A DNA stretch of 64,000 nt. Source: an uncultured Pseudomonas sp. (GTDB lineage: Bacteria > Pseudomonadota > Gammaproteobacteria > Pseudomonadales > Pseudomonadaceae). Position 1 is the stretch's first letter; each line of letters begins with the position of its first letter. This document shows, piece by piece, positions 1 to 7,742 of the stretch. The stretch is taken from the NCBI RefSeq assembly GCF_946885955.1, contig NZ_CAMPHI010000013.1:48465-112464 (forward strand). Direction: 5' to 3'. A program made the position numbers and the translations under genes. The notes under the pieces are model-generated. The model had not been told where the DNA came from and ran no database searches. It was given only the letters and a program-made list of their open reading frames with translations.

Positions 1-17
1 GCGCCAACAAGCGCTAA
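1..17 (+). CDS. Possible C-terminal end of NusB (partial)
   Basis: Only four codons and a TAA stop (15-17) are visible, reading A-N-K-R. The assignment rests on position: in Pseudomonas nusB lies directly upstream of thiL. The sequence is too short to show homology, so this is an inference from gene order and could be wrong. Confidence 0.3.
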
Positions 18-68
18 TCGCCATGGGCAGCCATAGCCGCAACGCCTTGTCATGGGTCGTCGTTTCTC

Positions 69-1037
69 TTGGGTGAGTTCGAGCTGATCCGTCATTACTT
101 CGCCGCCGCGTCCTGCGCGCGGGCCGGCGAAGGCGTGGCCCTGGGTATCGGCGACGACTGCGCCTTGCTCGAGCTGCCGGCGGGCGAACAGTTGGCGATC
201 TCCACCGACACCCTGGTGGAGGCTGTGCATTTCCCCGTCGGAGCCGATCCGTTCCTGCTCGCCCAGCGCGCCCTGGCGGTTTCCGCCAGCGATCTGGCCG
301 CCATGGGCGCGACGCCCATCGGTTTTACCCTCGCCCTGACCCTGCCTAATGCCGAACCCGACTGGCTGCAAGCCTTTGCCGCCGGCCTGGATCGCATGGC
401 GCAGCAATGCGCCCTGCGTTTGATCGGCGGCGACACCACCCGCGGCCCCTTGACCCTGACCCTCACGGTCTTCGGTCGGGTGCCGCGGGGCCAGGCGCTG
501 ACCCGGTCCGGCGCGCAAGTCGGCGATCTGCTCTGTGTCGGCGGCGAACTGGGCGACGCCGCTGGTGCATTGCCGCTGGTGCTGGGGCAGTGCCAACTGC
601 CGGACGCCATAGCCGAGCCCTTGCTGGCGCGTTACTGGACACCACAACCGCAGCTGCAGCTGGGCGTGGCTCTGCGCGGCAAGGCCACGGCGGCGCTGGA
701 TATTTCCGATGGCCTGCTCGCCGATTGCGGCCATATCGCCGCTGCTTCCGCTTGTGCGCTGCGTATCGAGCTGGCGCGCCTGCCGCTTTCCGCCGCGCTG
801 CTGGCCAGCGCTGGACGAGCCGACGCCGAGCGTCATGCATTGAGCGGCGGCGACGATTATGTCTTGGCCTTCACCCTGCCGCCTGCGCAGCTGCTCGGCT
901 TGCAGCAGGCGGGTTGGCCGGTTCGCGTGATTGGTTGCGTCGCCGCGGGTGAGGGAGTGCAATTGCTCGACGCTACAGGTGTCGATATCCAGCAACCCCG
1001 TGGCGGCTACCAACATTTTGGAAATTCAAGTGACTGA
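69..1037 (+). CDS. thiL: Thiamine-monophosphate kinase ThiL
   Basis: ThiL phosphorylates thiamine monophosphate to thiamine diphosphate, the last step of coenzyme B1 synthesis, in the cytoplasm. The 322-residue protein has the AIR-synthase/PurM-like fold signature: an N-terminal MGEFELI start, the metal and nucleotide loop GIGDDCALL (about residues 27-35), STDTLVE, and GGDTTRG near residue 120. The start is a TTG codon at 69; it is chosen because MGEFELI is the usual beginning of Pseudomonas ThiL. The gene overlaps pgpA by 8 bases, so the two are co-transcribed and probably translationally coupled. Confidence 0.95.
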   Translation: MGEFELIRHYFAAASCARAGEGVALGIGDDCALLELPAGEQLAISTDTLVEAVHFPVGADPFLLAQRALAVSASDLAAMGATPIGFTLALTLPNAEPDWLQAFAAGLDRMAQQCALRLIGGDTTRGPLTLTLTVFGRVPRGQALTRSGAQVGDLLCVGGELGDAAGALPLVLGQCQLPDAIAEPLLARYWTPQPQLQLGVALRGKATAALDISDGLLADCGHIAAASACALRIELARLPLSAALLASAGRADAERHALSGGDDYVLAFTLPPAQLLGLQQAGWPVRVIGCVAAGEGVQLLDATGVDIQQPRGGYQHFGNSSD

Positions 1038-1557
1038 TCATCCCAATCAAGTACCGGCCGAATTCGTCCCGCCATCGGTATGGCGCAATCCCTGGCATTT
1101 CGTCGCCTTCGGCTTCGGCTCCGGCACGCTGCCGAAAGCCCCCGGCACCTGGGGCTCGCTGGTCGCGCTGCCGTTCGTGCCGCTGTGGCAGACCCTGCCC
1201 GACTGGGGCTACTGGTTGATGCTCGGGATCACCATGCTGTTCGGCGTATGGCTGTGCGGCAAGGTCGCCGACGATCTGCGCGTGCACGACCACGAAGGCA
1301 TTGTCTGGGATGAAATGGTCGGCATGTGGATCACCCTGTGGCTGGTGCCGGACGGCTGGGGCTGGTTACTGCTAGGCTTTTTAATGTTCCGCCTGTTCGA
1401 CGTGATCAAACCGTGGCCGATCAGCTGGATCGACCGCCACGTTCATGGCGGTTTCGGCATCATGCTCGACGATGTGTTGGCCGGTGTATTCGCCTGGTTG
1501 GCCATGCAGGGCGTGATCTGGTGCTGGGGCAACGGGGTCGCCGCCTTGGTGCTCTAG
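1030..1557 (+). CDS. pgpA: Phosphatidylglycerophosphatase A
   Basis: PgpA removes phosphate from phosphatidylglycerol phosphate at the inner membrane to give phosphatidylglycerol. The 175-residue protein contains the family blocks FGSGTLPKAPGTWGS near residue 30, VWDEMVGMW near 95 and LDDVLAGV near the C-terminus, with hydrophobic segments between them. The start is taken as the GTG at 1030, inside the end of thiL; a longer frame reaching 931 would add residues that overlap thiL and have no family support. The thiL-pgpA pairing is standard in Pseudomonas. Confidence 0.93.
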   Translation: MTDHPNQVPAEFVPPSVWRNPWHFVAFGFGSGTLPKAPGTWGSLVALPFVPLWQTLPDWGYWLMLGITMLFGVWLCGKVADDLRVHDHEGIVWDEMVGMWITLWLVPDGWGWLLLGFLMFRLFDVIKPWPISWIDRHVHGGFGIMLDDVLAGVFAWLAMQGVIWCWGNGVAALVL

Positions 1558-1573
1558 ATTGCAGGAGTCGGCT

Positions 1574-2308
1574 ATGGCTGGGTGGTGGTTCGCGGCACTG
1601 CTGGGTGTCTTCTGTGCCGTGAGCGCGCAGGCGGGCGATGCGCCGGCAACGCAGCCGACGATTCGTCTGGCGAGCGAAGTCTGGGAGGACTACACCAACG
1701 CCGATGGTACAGGCCTGGCATGGGACATCCTGCGGCAGGTATTCGAGCCGGCGGGCGTCAAGGTGGTTATTCAGAGCGTGCCCTATACCCGCTCCATTGG
1801 CCTGGTGCAGCGCGGCGAGGCCGATGCCTGGGTCGGGTCCTATCTCGATGAGGTGGATGAGCGCGTGCATTATCCGCATTGGCACTACGACACCGATCGA
1901 ATCAGTGCGCTGGGCTTGAACACCCAGCCGATGCCGAGCCTGGCTAACCTGGGCAGATTCCGGCTGGTCTGGATGCGCGGTTACGAGTACCAGCGTTATC
2001 TGCCGGGTTTGCACGATTATGGAGAAGTCCTGCGACGCGATAACGTGCTCGATATGCTCAACCACGGACGCGCGGATTTTTACATCGACGCCAGTAGCGA
2101 GGTCGAGGAGGTGCTGGGCGAGGCTGCCGACCCGTCGCACTATCGGGTAACCGAACTGACCCATTTGCCGGTCTATCTGGGCTTTACCGCCAGCCCGCGC
2201 GGCCGCGAGCTGGCGCGATTGTACGATCAGCGCATGGAAGCATTGGTCACCCGTGGTAGCTTGCGCCCGTTGTTCGAGCGCTGGCAGCAACCCTATCCCT
2301 TCGATTAG
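1574..2308 (+). CDS. Periplasmic amino-acid-type solute-binding protein
   Basis: The 244-residue protein starts with a clear signal peptide (MAGWWFAALLGVFCAVSAQA) and continues as a small SBP_bac_3-type binding fold: TIRLASEVWEDYTN at the start of lobe 1, GLAWDILRQVF, and a RGEADAWVGSY block that is typical of these proteins. The ATG at 1574 is preceded by CAGGAG (1562-1567) with good spacing, so it is preferred over a TTG at 1559. No ABC permease or ATPase lies nearby; it may serve a transporter encoded elsewhere or act as a sensor. Ligand unknown. Confidence 0.8.
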   Translation: MAGWWFAALLGVFCAVSAQAGDAPATQPTIRLASEVWEDYTNADGTGLAWDILRQVFEPAGVKVVIQSVPYTRSIGLVQRGEADAWVGSYLDEVDERVHYPHWHYDTDRISALGLNTQPMPSLANLGRFRLVWMRGYEYQRYLPGLHDYGEVLRRDNVLDMLNHGRADFYIDASSEVEEVLGEAADPSHYRVTELTHLPVYLGFTASPRGRELARLYDQRMEALVTRGSLRPLFERWQQPYPFD

Positions 2309-2319
2309 GAACGAGTGCT

Positions 2320-2973
2320 TTGACTCACTGGATGAAGATTGTCTGCTGTGGCGTATTGCTGGCCGTGTCGGGTCTGCTCTCGGCTGCGCCCCAGGTATTG
2401 GTCGTCGGCCTGTTTCCCGGCGCCGCGGTGCTCAATATCGATGGCCAGCGCAAGTTGGTGAAGGTCGGGCAGACCGGGCCGGGCGGGGTGGTGGTGGTCA
2501 GCGCCGACAGCCACGGCGCGGTACTGCGGGTCGATGGCGTGGAACGCAGTTACAGCCTCAGTCGGGAATACAGCAACGGCTTTGCCGAGGCCTCCCAGTC
2601 GGCGCGCCTGAGCATTGCCAAGGGGACTGGCGGGCACTATTGGGTCGCCGGCTCGGTGGATGGCCATCCTGTGCAGTTCCTGGTCGACACCGGCGCCACC
2701 TCGATCGCCCTCAACGAAGGCCAGGCGCGTCGTCTGGGCATCGACTATCGGGTGGTCGGGCGACCCTTGCAGGTCAGCACCGCCAGTGGCACGGCCCGTG
2801 GTTGGCGGGTCAATCTCAACAGCGTCAAAGTGGGCGCCCTCGAAGTGCTCGGGGTCGATGCCGTGGTGCTGGAGGGCGGTGCGCCGACCGAAGCGCTGCT
2901 GGGCATGAGCTTCCTCAGCCGGGTCGGCTGGAAGGTCGAGCAGGATGTCCTAGTGTTGGAGTCAAAGTATTAG
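2320..2973 (+). CDS. Retropepsin-like aspartic protease, TIGR02281 type
   Basis: A 217-residue exported protein with a single retroviral-type aspartyl protease domain. After a signal peptide (VCCGVLLAVSGLLSAAP) and a beta-rich stretch, the active-site loop reads FLVDTGATSIALN (about residues 124-136), the DTG(A/S) motif, and a matching LLGMSFLSR block follows near residue 195. These proteins act as homodimers in the periplasm; the substrate in Pseudomonas is not established. The start is a TTG at 2320 spaced well from AGGA at 2307-2310; an in-frame ATG at 2332 is the alternative. Confidence 0.82.
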   Translation: MTHWMKIVCCGVLLAVSGLLSAAPQVLVVGLFPGAAVLNIDGQRKLVKVGQTGPGGVVVVSADSHGAVLRVDGVERSYSLSREYSNGFAEASQSARLSIAKGTGGHYWVAGSVDGHPVQFLVDTGATSIALNEGQARRLGIDYRVVGRPLQVSTASGTARGWRVNLNSVKVGALEVLGVDAVVLEGGAPTEALLGMSFLSRVGWKVEQDVLVLESKY

Positions 2974-3157
2974 CAGGCTGTTGAAAAACTACCTGCGTTG
3001 GCAATACTGCGTTAAAAACAGGCCGGGACTCGGCGTCTCGGAATGCTCATGTACAAAAGTACACTCGCGTGCGAGCCCAGTCCGCTTCCTCGCCTGTTTT
3101 TGCGGGGCCGCCATCGGTATTGTCTTGCCTGCCTCGCCTACGTTTTTCAACGGCCTG
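2974..3157. repeat. Long imperfect palindrome with inverted ends, MITE-like
   Basis: The intergenic DNA between the protease and ribA is occupied by a 184-bp element. Its ends are inverted copies (CAGGCTGTTGAAAAAC at 2974-2989 and its near-exact complement at 3142-3157). Inner arms also pair: CAATAC near 3002 with GTATTG near 3117, AAAAACAGGC near 3014 with GCCTGTTTTT near 3092, closing on GTACAAAAGTAC. It carries no gene. It resembles the dispersed palindromic repeats of Pseudomonas intergenic regions; the rest of the gap (3158-3297) holds only the ribA promoter region, which includes a TGACCGGTCA palindrome. Confidence 0.8.
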
Positions 3158-3297
3158 TTAGGGGCAGCGGCAAGCCCTCCGCGAAAAATCGACTTGCGGC
3201 TCGATCCTTATCATCGGTAATTCAGGCTGACCGGTCAGTGGGGCCTGCTGTTACAATGCCGTCCTCGCGATTTCCGCCTTTTTATTAGGAGCATCCG

Positions 3298-3918
3298 GTG
3301 CCTGTCGTGTTCGTCGCCGCCTCCCAGCTGCCTACGCCTTTCGGCGTGTTCACCATGCATGGCTTTCTCGAAACGGCCTCGGGTAAAGAACACGTAGCCT
3401 TGACCTTTGGCGATGTAGCCGACGGCGCGCCCGTGCTGGGTCGTTTGCATTCCGAGTGCCTGACCGGCGATGCCTTGTTCAGCCTGCGTTGCGACTGCGG
3501 CTTTCAGCTCGAGGCCGCGTTGCGCGCGATTGCCAATGAAGGCCGCGGCGTGCTGCTGTATTTGCGTCAGGAAGGTCGCGGTATCGGCCTGCTGAACAAG
3601 ATCCGCGCCTACGAGCTGCAGGACGGCGGCGCCGATACCGTGGAGGCCAACGAGCGCTTGGGCTTCGGTGCCGATCAGCGCGACTACGCGATCTGCCTGC
3701 CGATGCTCGAACACCTGGGCATCAAGGCGCTCAAGCTGATGACCAACAACCCGCGCAAGGTCAAAGCCTTGGGCGATATGGGCATTAACGTCGCCACCCG
3801 TGTGCCGCTGCAGATCCTGCATAACCCGCACAACAAGAAATACCTCGCGACCAAGGCCGGCAAGCTCGGCCATATGCTCGGCAGCCTGCATCAGGGCGAG
3901 GTCGAGGAAAGCCTGTGA
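3298..3918 (+). CDS. ribA: GTP cyclohydrolase II
   Basis: RibA opens GTP to the pyrimidine that starts riboflavin synthesis, releasing formate and pyrophosphate. The 206-residue protein shows the zinc site C54-x10-C65-x-C67 within [17 protein letters not shown], the [11 protein letters not shown] block and the LMTNNPRKV block, all diagnostic. It starts at a GTG (3298) behind AGGAGC with normal spacing. It is a stand-alone RibA, not a RibBA fusion. The last four bases overlap the next gene, so ribA, the membrane protein and btuF form one transcript. Confidence 0.96.
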   Translation: MPVVFVAASQLPTPFGVFTMHGFLETASGKEHVALTFGDVADGAPVLGRLHSECLTGDALFSLRCDCGFQLEAALRAIANEGRGVLLYLRQEGRGIGLLNKIRAYELQDGGADTVEANERLGFGADQRDYAICLPMLEHLGIKALKLMTNNPRKVKALGDMGINVATRVPLQILHNPHNKKYLATKAGKLGHMLGSLHQGEVEESL

Positions 3919-4331
3919 CCCGCAGCGAAGTGCGCCAGCGCCTGGCATGGGCCTGGTGGCGACAGCTGGCGTATACCCTGGCGCCGGTGTTGCTGCTCAA
4001 TCTGCTGTTCGGCGAGGGGCTGCGCCCAGGCGTGCTGGCCATGCCGCTGTTTATCGTCGGGCTGGCCTCGATGTTCGTCAGCTTGCCGCTGTTCGGCGCC
4101 TACAAGCGCGCCCTGATAGCCACCGAAAAAGCCCTCGACACCGACGCGGAACCCGCCGCATGGCTGGAACTGGCGCGTTGTCGGCGTCTGGCCTTTCTTG
4201 GCGCCGGCCTGCCCGCGTGGATCGCCGGCATCGCGGTATTCACTGGCCTCGAAGCCATTCCGCTGGTGTTGCTGGCGCTATTCAGCGTGGTGCAACTCTA
4301 CCTGTACCGTATTCCGCGCCAACTCGGCTGA
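3915..4331 (+). CDS. Small inner-membrane protein of unknown function
   Basis: A 138-residue protein with about four hydrophobic segments (roughly residues 17-35, 38-60, 93-112 and 114-130), hence an inner-membrane protein. The same position after ribA holds a conserved hypothetical gene in other Pseudomonas. The GTG start at 3915 overlaps the ribA stop, and its own TGA shares one base with the btuF ATG. The tight coupling to btuF suggests, without proof, a link to cobalamin uptake. No catalytic motif is recognised. Confidence 0.75.
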   Translation: MTRSEVRQRLAWAWWRQLAYTLAPVLLLNLLFGEGLRPGVLAMPLFIVGLASMFVSLPLFGAYKRALIATEKALDTDAEPAAWLELARCRRLAFLGAGLPAWIAGIAVFTGLEAIPLVLLALFSVVQLYLYRIPRQLG

Positions 4332-5125
4332 TGCGCCTGCTCGTCTGTCTGCTCGGGTTGCTGGCGTGGCCAGTAGTGGCGGCAGAGCGGGTGGTCAGCC
4401 TGGCGCCCTCCTTGAGTGAAATCGTGCTGGAACTGGGCGCCGCCGACCTGTTGGTCGGGGTGCTGGATGGCGGTGAGCGGCCGTCGGCTCTGGCCCATCT
4501 GCCCTCGGTTGGGCGCTATGGCCAGCTGGAACTCGAAGGTTTGCTGCAATTGCAACCCGATCTGATCCTGCTCTGGCCAGACAGCATCAGCCGGGCCCAG
4601 CGCGAACAGCTGCAGCGCTTTGGCATTCCGATGGCGATTGTCGAACCGCGCGACCTGGCGCACCTGGCTGACCAGTTCGGCGAAATTGGCGCGCGTCTTG
4701 GCCGCGGCGAACAGGGCCTGCGTCTGCAGCAGCGCTTCAACGCGCGACTCGCCGAGCTGCGCGGCCGTTATCGCCGCGAACGGCCGTTGCGGGTGTTCTA
4801 TCAGGTCTGGGACAAGCCGCTGTACACCATCGGCGGGCGACAGATCATCAGCGATGCCTTGGGCGTGTGCGGTGGCGAAAACGTCTTCGCCGATCTCGCG
4901 CTGCCAGCGCCGCAGGTCAGCGTCGAGGCGGTACTGCAGCGCAATCCCGAGGTGATCCTGGCCAATAGCACCGCGCAGCTCGACGCCTGGCGGCGCTGGC
5001 CGCAACTCGCCGCGGTAACCCGTGCGCAGCTCTGGCAGGTGCCGGACAGCGGATTGGAGCGCCCGAGCTTCCAGATGCTGAATGCCACCGAACAGCTGTG
5101 CGAACAGCTGGCCAAGGCGCGTTGA
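4331..5125 (+). CDS. btuF: Cobalamin-binding periplasmic protein, BtuF-like
   Basis: A 264-residue class III (helical-backbone) binding protein: signal peptide [19 protein letters not shown], then RVVSLAPSLSEIVLELGA, LPSVGRYGQLELEGLLQLQPDLIL and NVFADLALPAPQVSVEAVLQ, the blocks shared by BtuF and siderophore binding proteins. With btuB and its riboswitch immediately downstream on the other strand, vitamin B12 is the most likely ligand. In the BtuCDF system this protein hands B12 from the periplasm to BtuCD; no btuC or btuD is present here. The start overlaps the preceding stop by one base. Confidence 0.85.
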   Translation: MRLLVCLLGLLAWPVVAAERVVSLAPSLSEIVLELGAADLLVGVLDGGERPSALAHLPSVGRYGQLELEGLLQLQPDLILLWPDSISRAQREQLQRFGIPMAIVEPRDLAHLADQFGEIGARLGRGEQGLRLQQRFNARLAELRGRYRRERPLRVFYQVWDKPLYTIGGRQIISDALGVCGGENVFADLALPAPQVSVEAVLQRNPEVILANSTAQLDAWRRWPQLAAVTRAQLWQVPDSGLERPSFQMLNATEQLCEQLAKAR

Positions 5126-5154
5126 AACGGGGTGAAACACCGCTTGCTAGAACC

Positions 5155-5396
5155 GTAGCCCGGATGCAATCCGGGGCGATCTAACGCCGGACACACCAAT
5201 TGGCGGTTCCTACAAAAACCATTCAAGCGCAGCGAATGCGTCCGCTTTGTAGACCCCATGTTCATGTACAAGGTCTACGGCCTCGTAGGGCGGACAAGGC
5301 TGCGCCATGTCCTCCCCACCAGCGCGCTTTGTAACCGGATGAAATCCGGGGGAAAGTCGACAGGTGACAGATTTCCCCGGATTGCATCCGGGCTAC
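5155..5396. repeat. Inverted pair of REP-like repeats between btuF and btuB
   Basis: A 22-bp sequence at 5155-5176 beginning GTAGCCCGGATGCAATCC is repeated as an exact inverted complement at 5375-5396. A degenerate third copy (CCGGATGAAATCCGGGGG) lies at about 5336-5353. Between them sits a second repeat motif, CCTCGTAGGGCGGACA (5281-5296), which recurs at 28251-28266. The arrangement lies between two convergent genes, where such elements often act as transcript ends. Confidence 0.8.
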
Positions 5397-5418
5397 GTTT
5401 TATACGACCGGACGTTGC

Positions 5419-7353
5419 TCAGAAGCGGTAGCCGACGCTCAGCTGCACTTCTTCCTCGGGGGCTGCGTAGAGTCCTTTGTTGCCCGGTGTCCAGGTCGAG
5501 TAGGTGGCGAAGCTGTCATAGCGTTTGCCGGTCAGGTTGTTGACGCGCAGTTTGGTAGTGAAATGCTGGTAGTCGTAGCTCAAACCGAGGTTGAACACCG
5601 TATAGCCACCTTCGCGCGGCTGGGTATGGCCATCGTCGCTGAACAGATAGCGCGGCCCGGTGTAGTTGGCCTCCAGATAGGCGAGAAGGCCGTCCAGCAA
5701 CCGATAGCTGGCGTTCAAGCCGGCCGTGTGTCGGGCAACCCCGGGTACGTCGTTGCCTCTGAAACTGCCGGAGCGATATTCGGCGTCGGTAAAGCTGTAT
5801 TGCCCGGTGAGCTGCAAGCGCTCGGTGAGTTGCCGTTGTGCCTCAAGCAGCACGCCCCTGCGCCGGGTATCGTCGAGATTGACGTTGGCGCCGGGGAAAC
5901 CAAAAGCCGCGTCCGGGCCGGGCGCGGTGCTGTCATAGGCGATTTCGTTCTGCAGATCGAGCTGATACAGGCTCAGTTGGTAGCGTTGGATGCTGTCCTG
6001 CCACTCGACTCCGCTCTCCCAGGACAGGCCGGTCTGTGGCTTGAGGAAGTTGGTGCCGGGGATGGTGTAACCGTTGTCGTCGACGTTGGCGAAGCGCAAC
6101 ACATCTTCGCGTTTGAGAAACAGCCGTAGCTGTCGGTTGGCGCGCCAGCTGAGGCCGATGCTGGTGCTGTCTTCCCGGTCGGTTTGCGAGAGGCCTGCAC
6201 TGTGTATGCGGTCCTCCGCCTCGCTGGTGCGATAGCCGAGCGTGAGGTCGAGACCATGGCCCAGCGGTTGGCTGAGCTGGCTGTACCAATCACGCTGGGT
6301 CTGGCGCAGCAATATGGCGCCGAAGCCGGAAATCCGTTGATAATCACTGGTGACATGGTCATGCCCGAGCAACCATTCGCTGCGTCCCAGCGCGCTGTCC
6401 CAGTGAGCGGTCAGGCGCGGGCTGAAGGTTTCGACGCGGGTGTCCTGGGTGAGGGGCTGGGACAGGTAGGCCACCGCATCGCTGTCGCGATAGCTGTAGT
6501 CGAAATTCGCCGTCCAATGCTCGCTCAGCGATTGCTGGAGCGCAAAGCGGTTGACTTCGGTCTTGCTGTCGTTGAAGTCCAGCGGCTTGACGGTCGCCTT
6601 GCGATCAGCACGGCGCTGGGCCTCGCTGAGTGCGCCGGGCAGCCGTAGCTCGTCGTCGATGGTTTGATACTCGTACAGCAGCCAGCCGGAGCTGTGGTCA
6701 TAACGCAGGCGGCTGAACAGGTTGCTGTAGCTCGCATTGTTGTTATCGCGATAGCCATCGGCATGACGCGCTTCGCCACTGCCGTATAGCGAAAATCCAC
6801 CGCCCAGCTGCGCGAAAGCGTGGCCTCGGTAGGCTTCCAGATCATGACTGCCGCGGCTGGTTTCGAGATAGGCCTCATTCTCGCTGGGACGCCGGGTAAT
6901 GATATTGACCACCCCGCCAACCGCCTGGTCACCATAGAGCACGCTGCCAGCGCCGCGGATGATTTCGATGCGTTCGATATTGCTCAGCGGCACGCTGTTG
7001 AGGTCGGCGCTTTCCTGGCTCGGATTATTCAACCGGCGACCATCGACCAATATCAGGGTGTTATTCGCTGCGTTGGCGCCGAAGCCGCGTAGGCTAAGGG
7101 CTACCCGGCTGCCATCTCCGAGGGTGTCCTGGATCTGCAGGCCGGCCTGGCCGCGCAAGACTTCCACCAGATTGCTGGCCGCGCTGGCTTCGATCTGTTT
7201 GCGCTCGATCACCGCCACGCTGGCCGGCGCCGGAGTTTGCAGCGGGGTGGCGCGGGTAATTACCAGCGGCGGCGCCCGGTAGGGTTCGCTGTCAGCTGCC
7301 AGGCCGAGGCTGGGCGCCAAGGCCACAGCCAGCGCAATGGGGGAAAGCTTCAT
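5419..7353 (-). CDS. btuB: TonB-dependent vitamin B12 receptor BtuB
   Basis: A 644-residue outer-membrane receptor. Signal peptide MKLSPIALAVALAPSLGLAA, a TonB-box-like PPLVITRATPL, a plug domain (VEVLRGQAGLQIQ, GQR-like LSLRGFGAN, IRGAGSVLYGDQAVGGVVNI) and a beta-barrel ending in VQLSVGYRF with the terminal Phe typical of outer-membrane proteins. The start at 7353 is chosen for the signal peptide and for the GAGGA just upstream; the frame stays open to 7401. The cobalamin riboswitch in its leader fixes the substrate class with fair certainty. It imports cobalamin with energy from TonB. Confidence 0.92.
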   Translation of the reverse strand: MKLSPIALAVALAPSLGLAADSEPYRAPPLVITRATPLQTPAPASVAVIERKQIEASAASNLVEVLRGQAGLQIQDTLGDGSRVALSLRGFGANAANNTLILVDGRRLNNPSQESADLNSVPLSNIERIEIIRGAGSVLYGDQAVGGVVNIITRRPSENEAYLETSRGSHDLEAYRGHAFAQLGGGFSLYGSGEARHADGYRDNNNASYSNLFSRLRYDHSSGWLLYEYQTIDDELRLPGALSEAQRRADRKATVKPLDFNDSKTEVNRFALQQSLSEHWTANFDYSYRDSDAVAYLSQPLTQDTRVETFSPRLTAHWDSALGRSEWLLGHDHVTSDYQRISGFGAILLRQTQRDWYSQLSQPLGHGLDLTLGYRTSEAEDRIHSAGLSQTDREDSTSIGLSWRANRQLRLFLKREDVLRFANVDDNGYTIPGTNFLKPQTGLSWESGVEWQDSIQRYQLSLYQLDLQNEIAYDSTAPGPDAAFGFPGANVNLDDTRRRGVLLEAQRQLTERLQLTGQYSFTDAEYRSGSFRGNDVPGVARHTAGLNASYRLLDGLLAYLEANYTGPRYLFSDDGHTQPREGGYTVFNLGLSYDYQHFTTKLRVNNLTGKRYDSFATYSTWTPGNKGLYAAPEEEVQLSVGYRF

Positions 7354-7387
7354 CGATAAATCCTCAAAAGACAGAAATACTTTTGAG

Positions 7388-7448
7388 GAGGGCAGGGACA
7401 AGCACCGGACAAGGAGGCATTAGCCAGCGCTTGACGGTGATGCCCTCC
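7388..7448 (-). promoter_or_regulatory. Possible expression-platform stem of the btuB leader
   Basis: Between the aptamer and the btuB ribosome-binding site, GGAGGGCA (transcript position corresponding to 7441-7448) can pair with TGCCCTCC (7388-7395), enclosing about 45 bases. The 3' arm lies some 20-30 bases upstream of the ribosome-binding GAGGA (about 7361-7365). It may be part of the switch that controls btuB, but no T-rich terminator tail follows, so translational control would be the more likely mode. This is inference from pairing only. Confidence 0.35.
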
Positions 7449-7469
7449 GCAACACCAGTCGGTCAGCTT

Positions 7470-7665
7470 GTACCGAGGCAGGTCTCCGGGCTGCCGACGA
7501 TCTTTCTCACCTTCCCGGGTTTACCCAGTGGTTATCGAGAAAGACTGCGCTCGCGCGCTGTCGGTTACCGTTGCGGGGGCAGCGCAGGCCTTGCGGCTAT
7601 CGACGATAGCGGCGCACCTGCTTCCCTTTTCACGCTGAGCCCGAAGGCATTCAGCGACCTCGAAT
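7470..7665 (-). promoter_or_regulatory. Cobalamin (AdoCbl) riboswitch of btuB
   Basis: Read on the minus strand, the leader contains the conserved cobalamin-riboswitch blocks in order: GCCTTCGGGCTCAGCGTG, GGGAAGCAGGTGCGCC, CTGCCCCCGCAACGGTAA, CCACTGGGTAAACCCGGGAA and GCAGCCCGGAGACCTGCC (the B12 box region). Order and spacing match the class. It lies between dxs and btuB and is oriented to control btuB, normally turning expression off when B12 is plentiful. Borders are approximate. Confidence 0.95.
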
Positions 7666-7742
7666 ACGAAAAACGTCGCGCACTCTATCAGAGCGCTCGA
7701 CGAACCCATAATCGACAGCGACTGGCGGTGGTCGCGTGTCTG

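Noticed and set aside
3235..3948. Minus-strand frame opposite ribA
   Set aside because: Antisense shadow of ribA without a start signal or homology.
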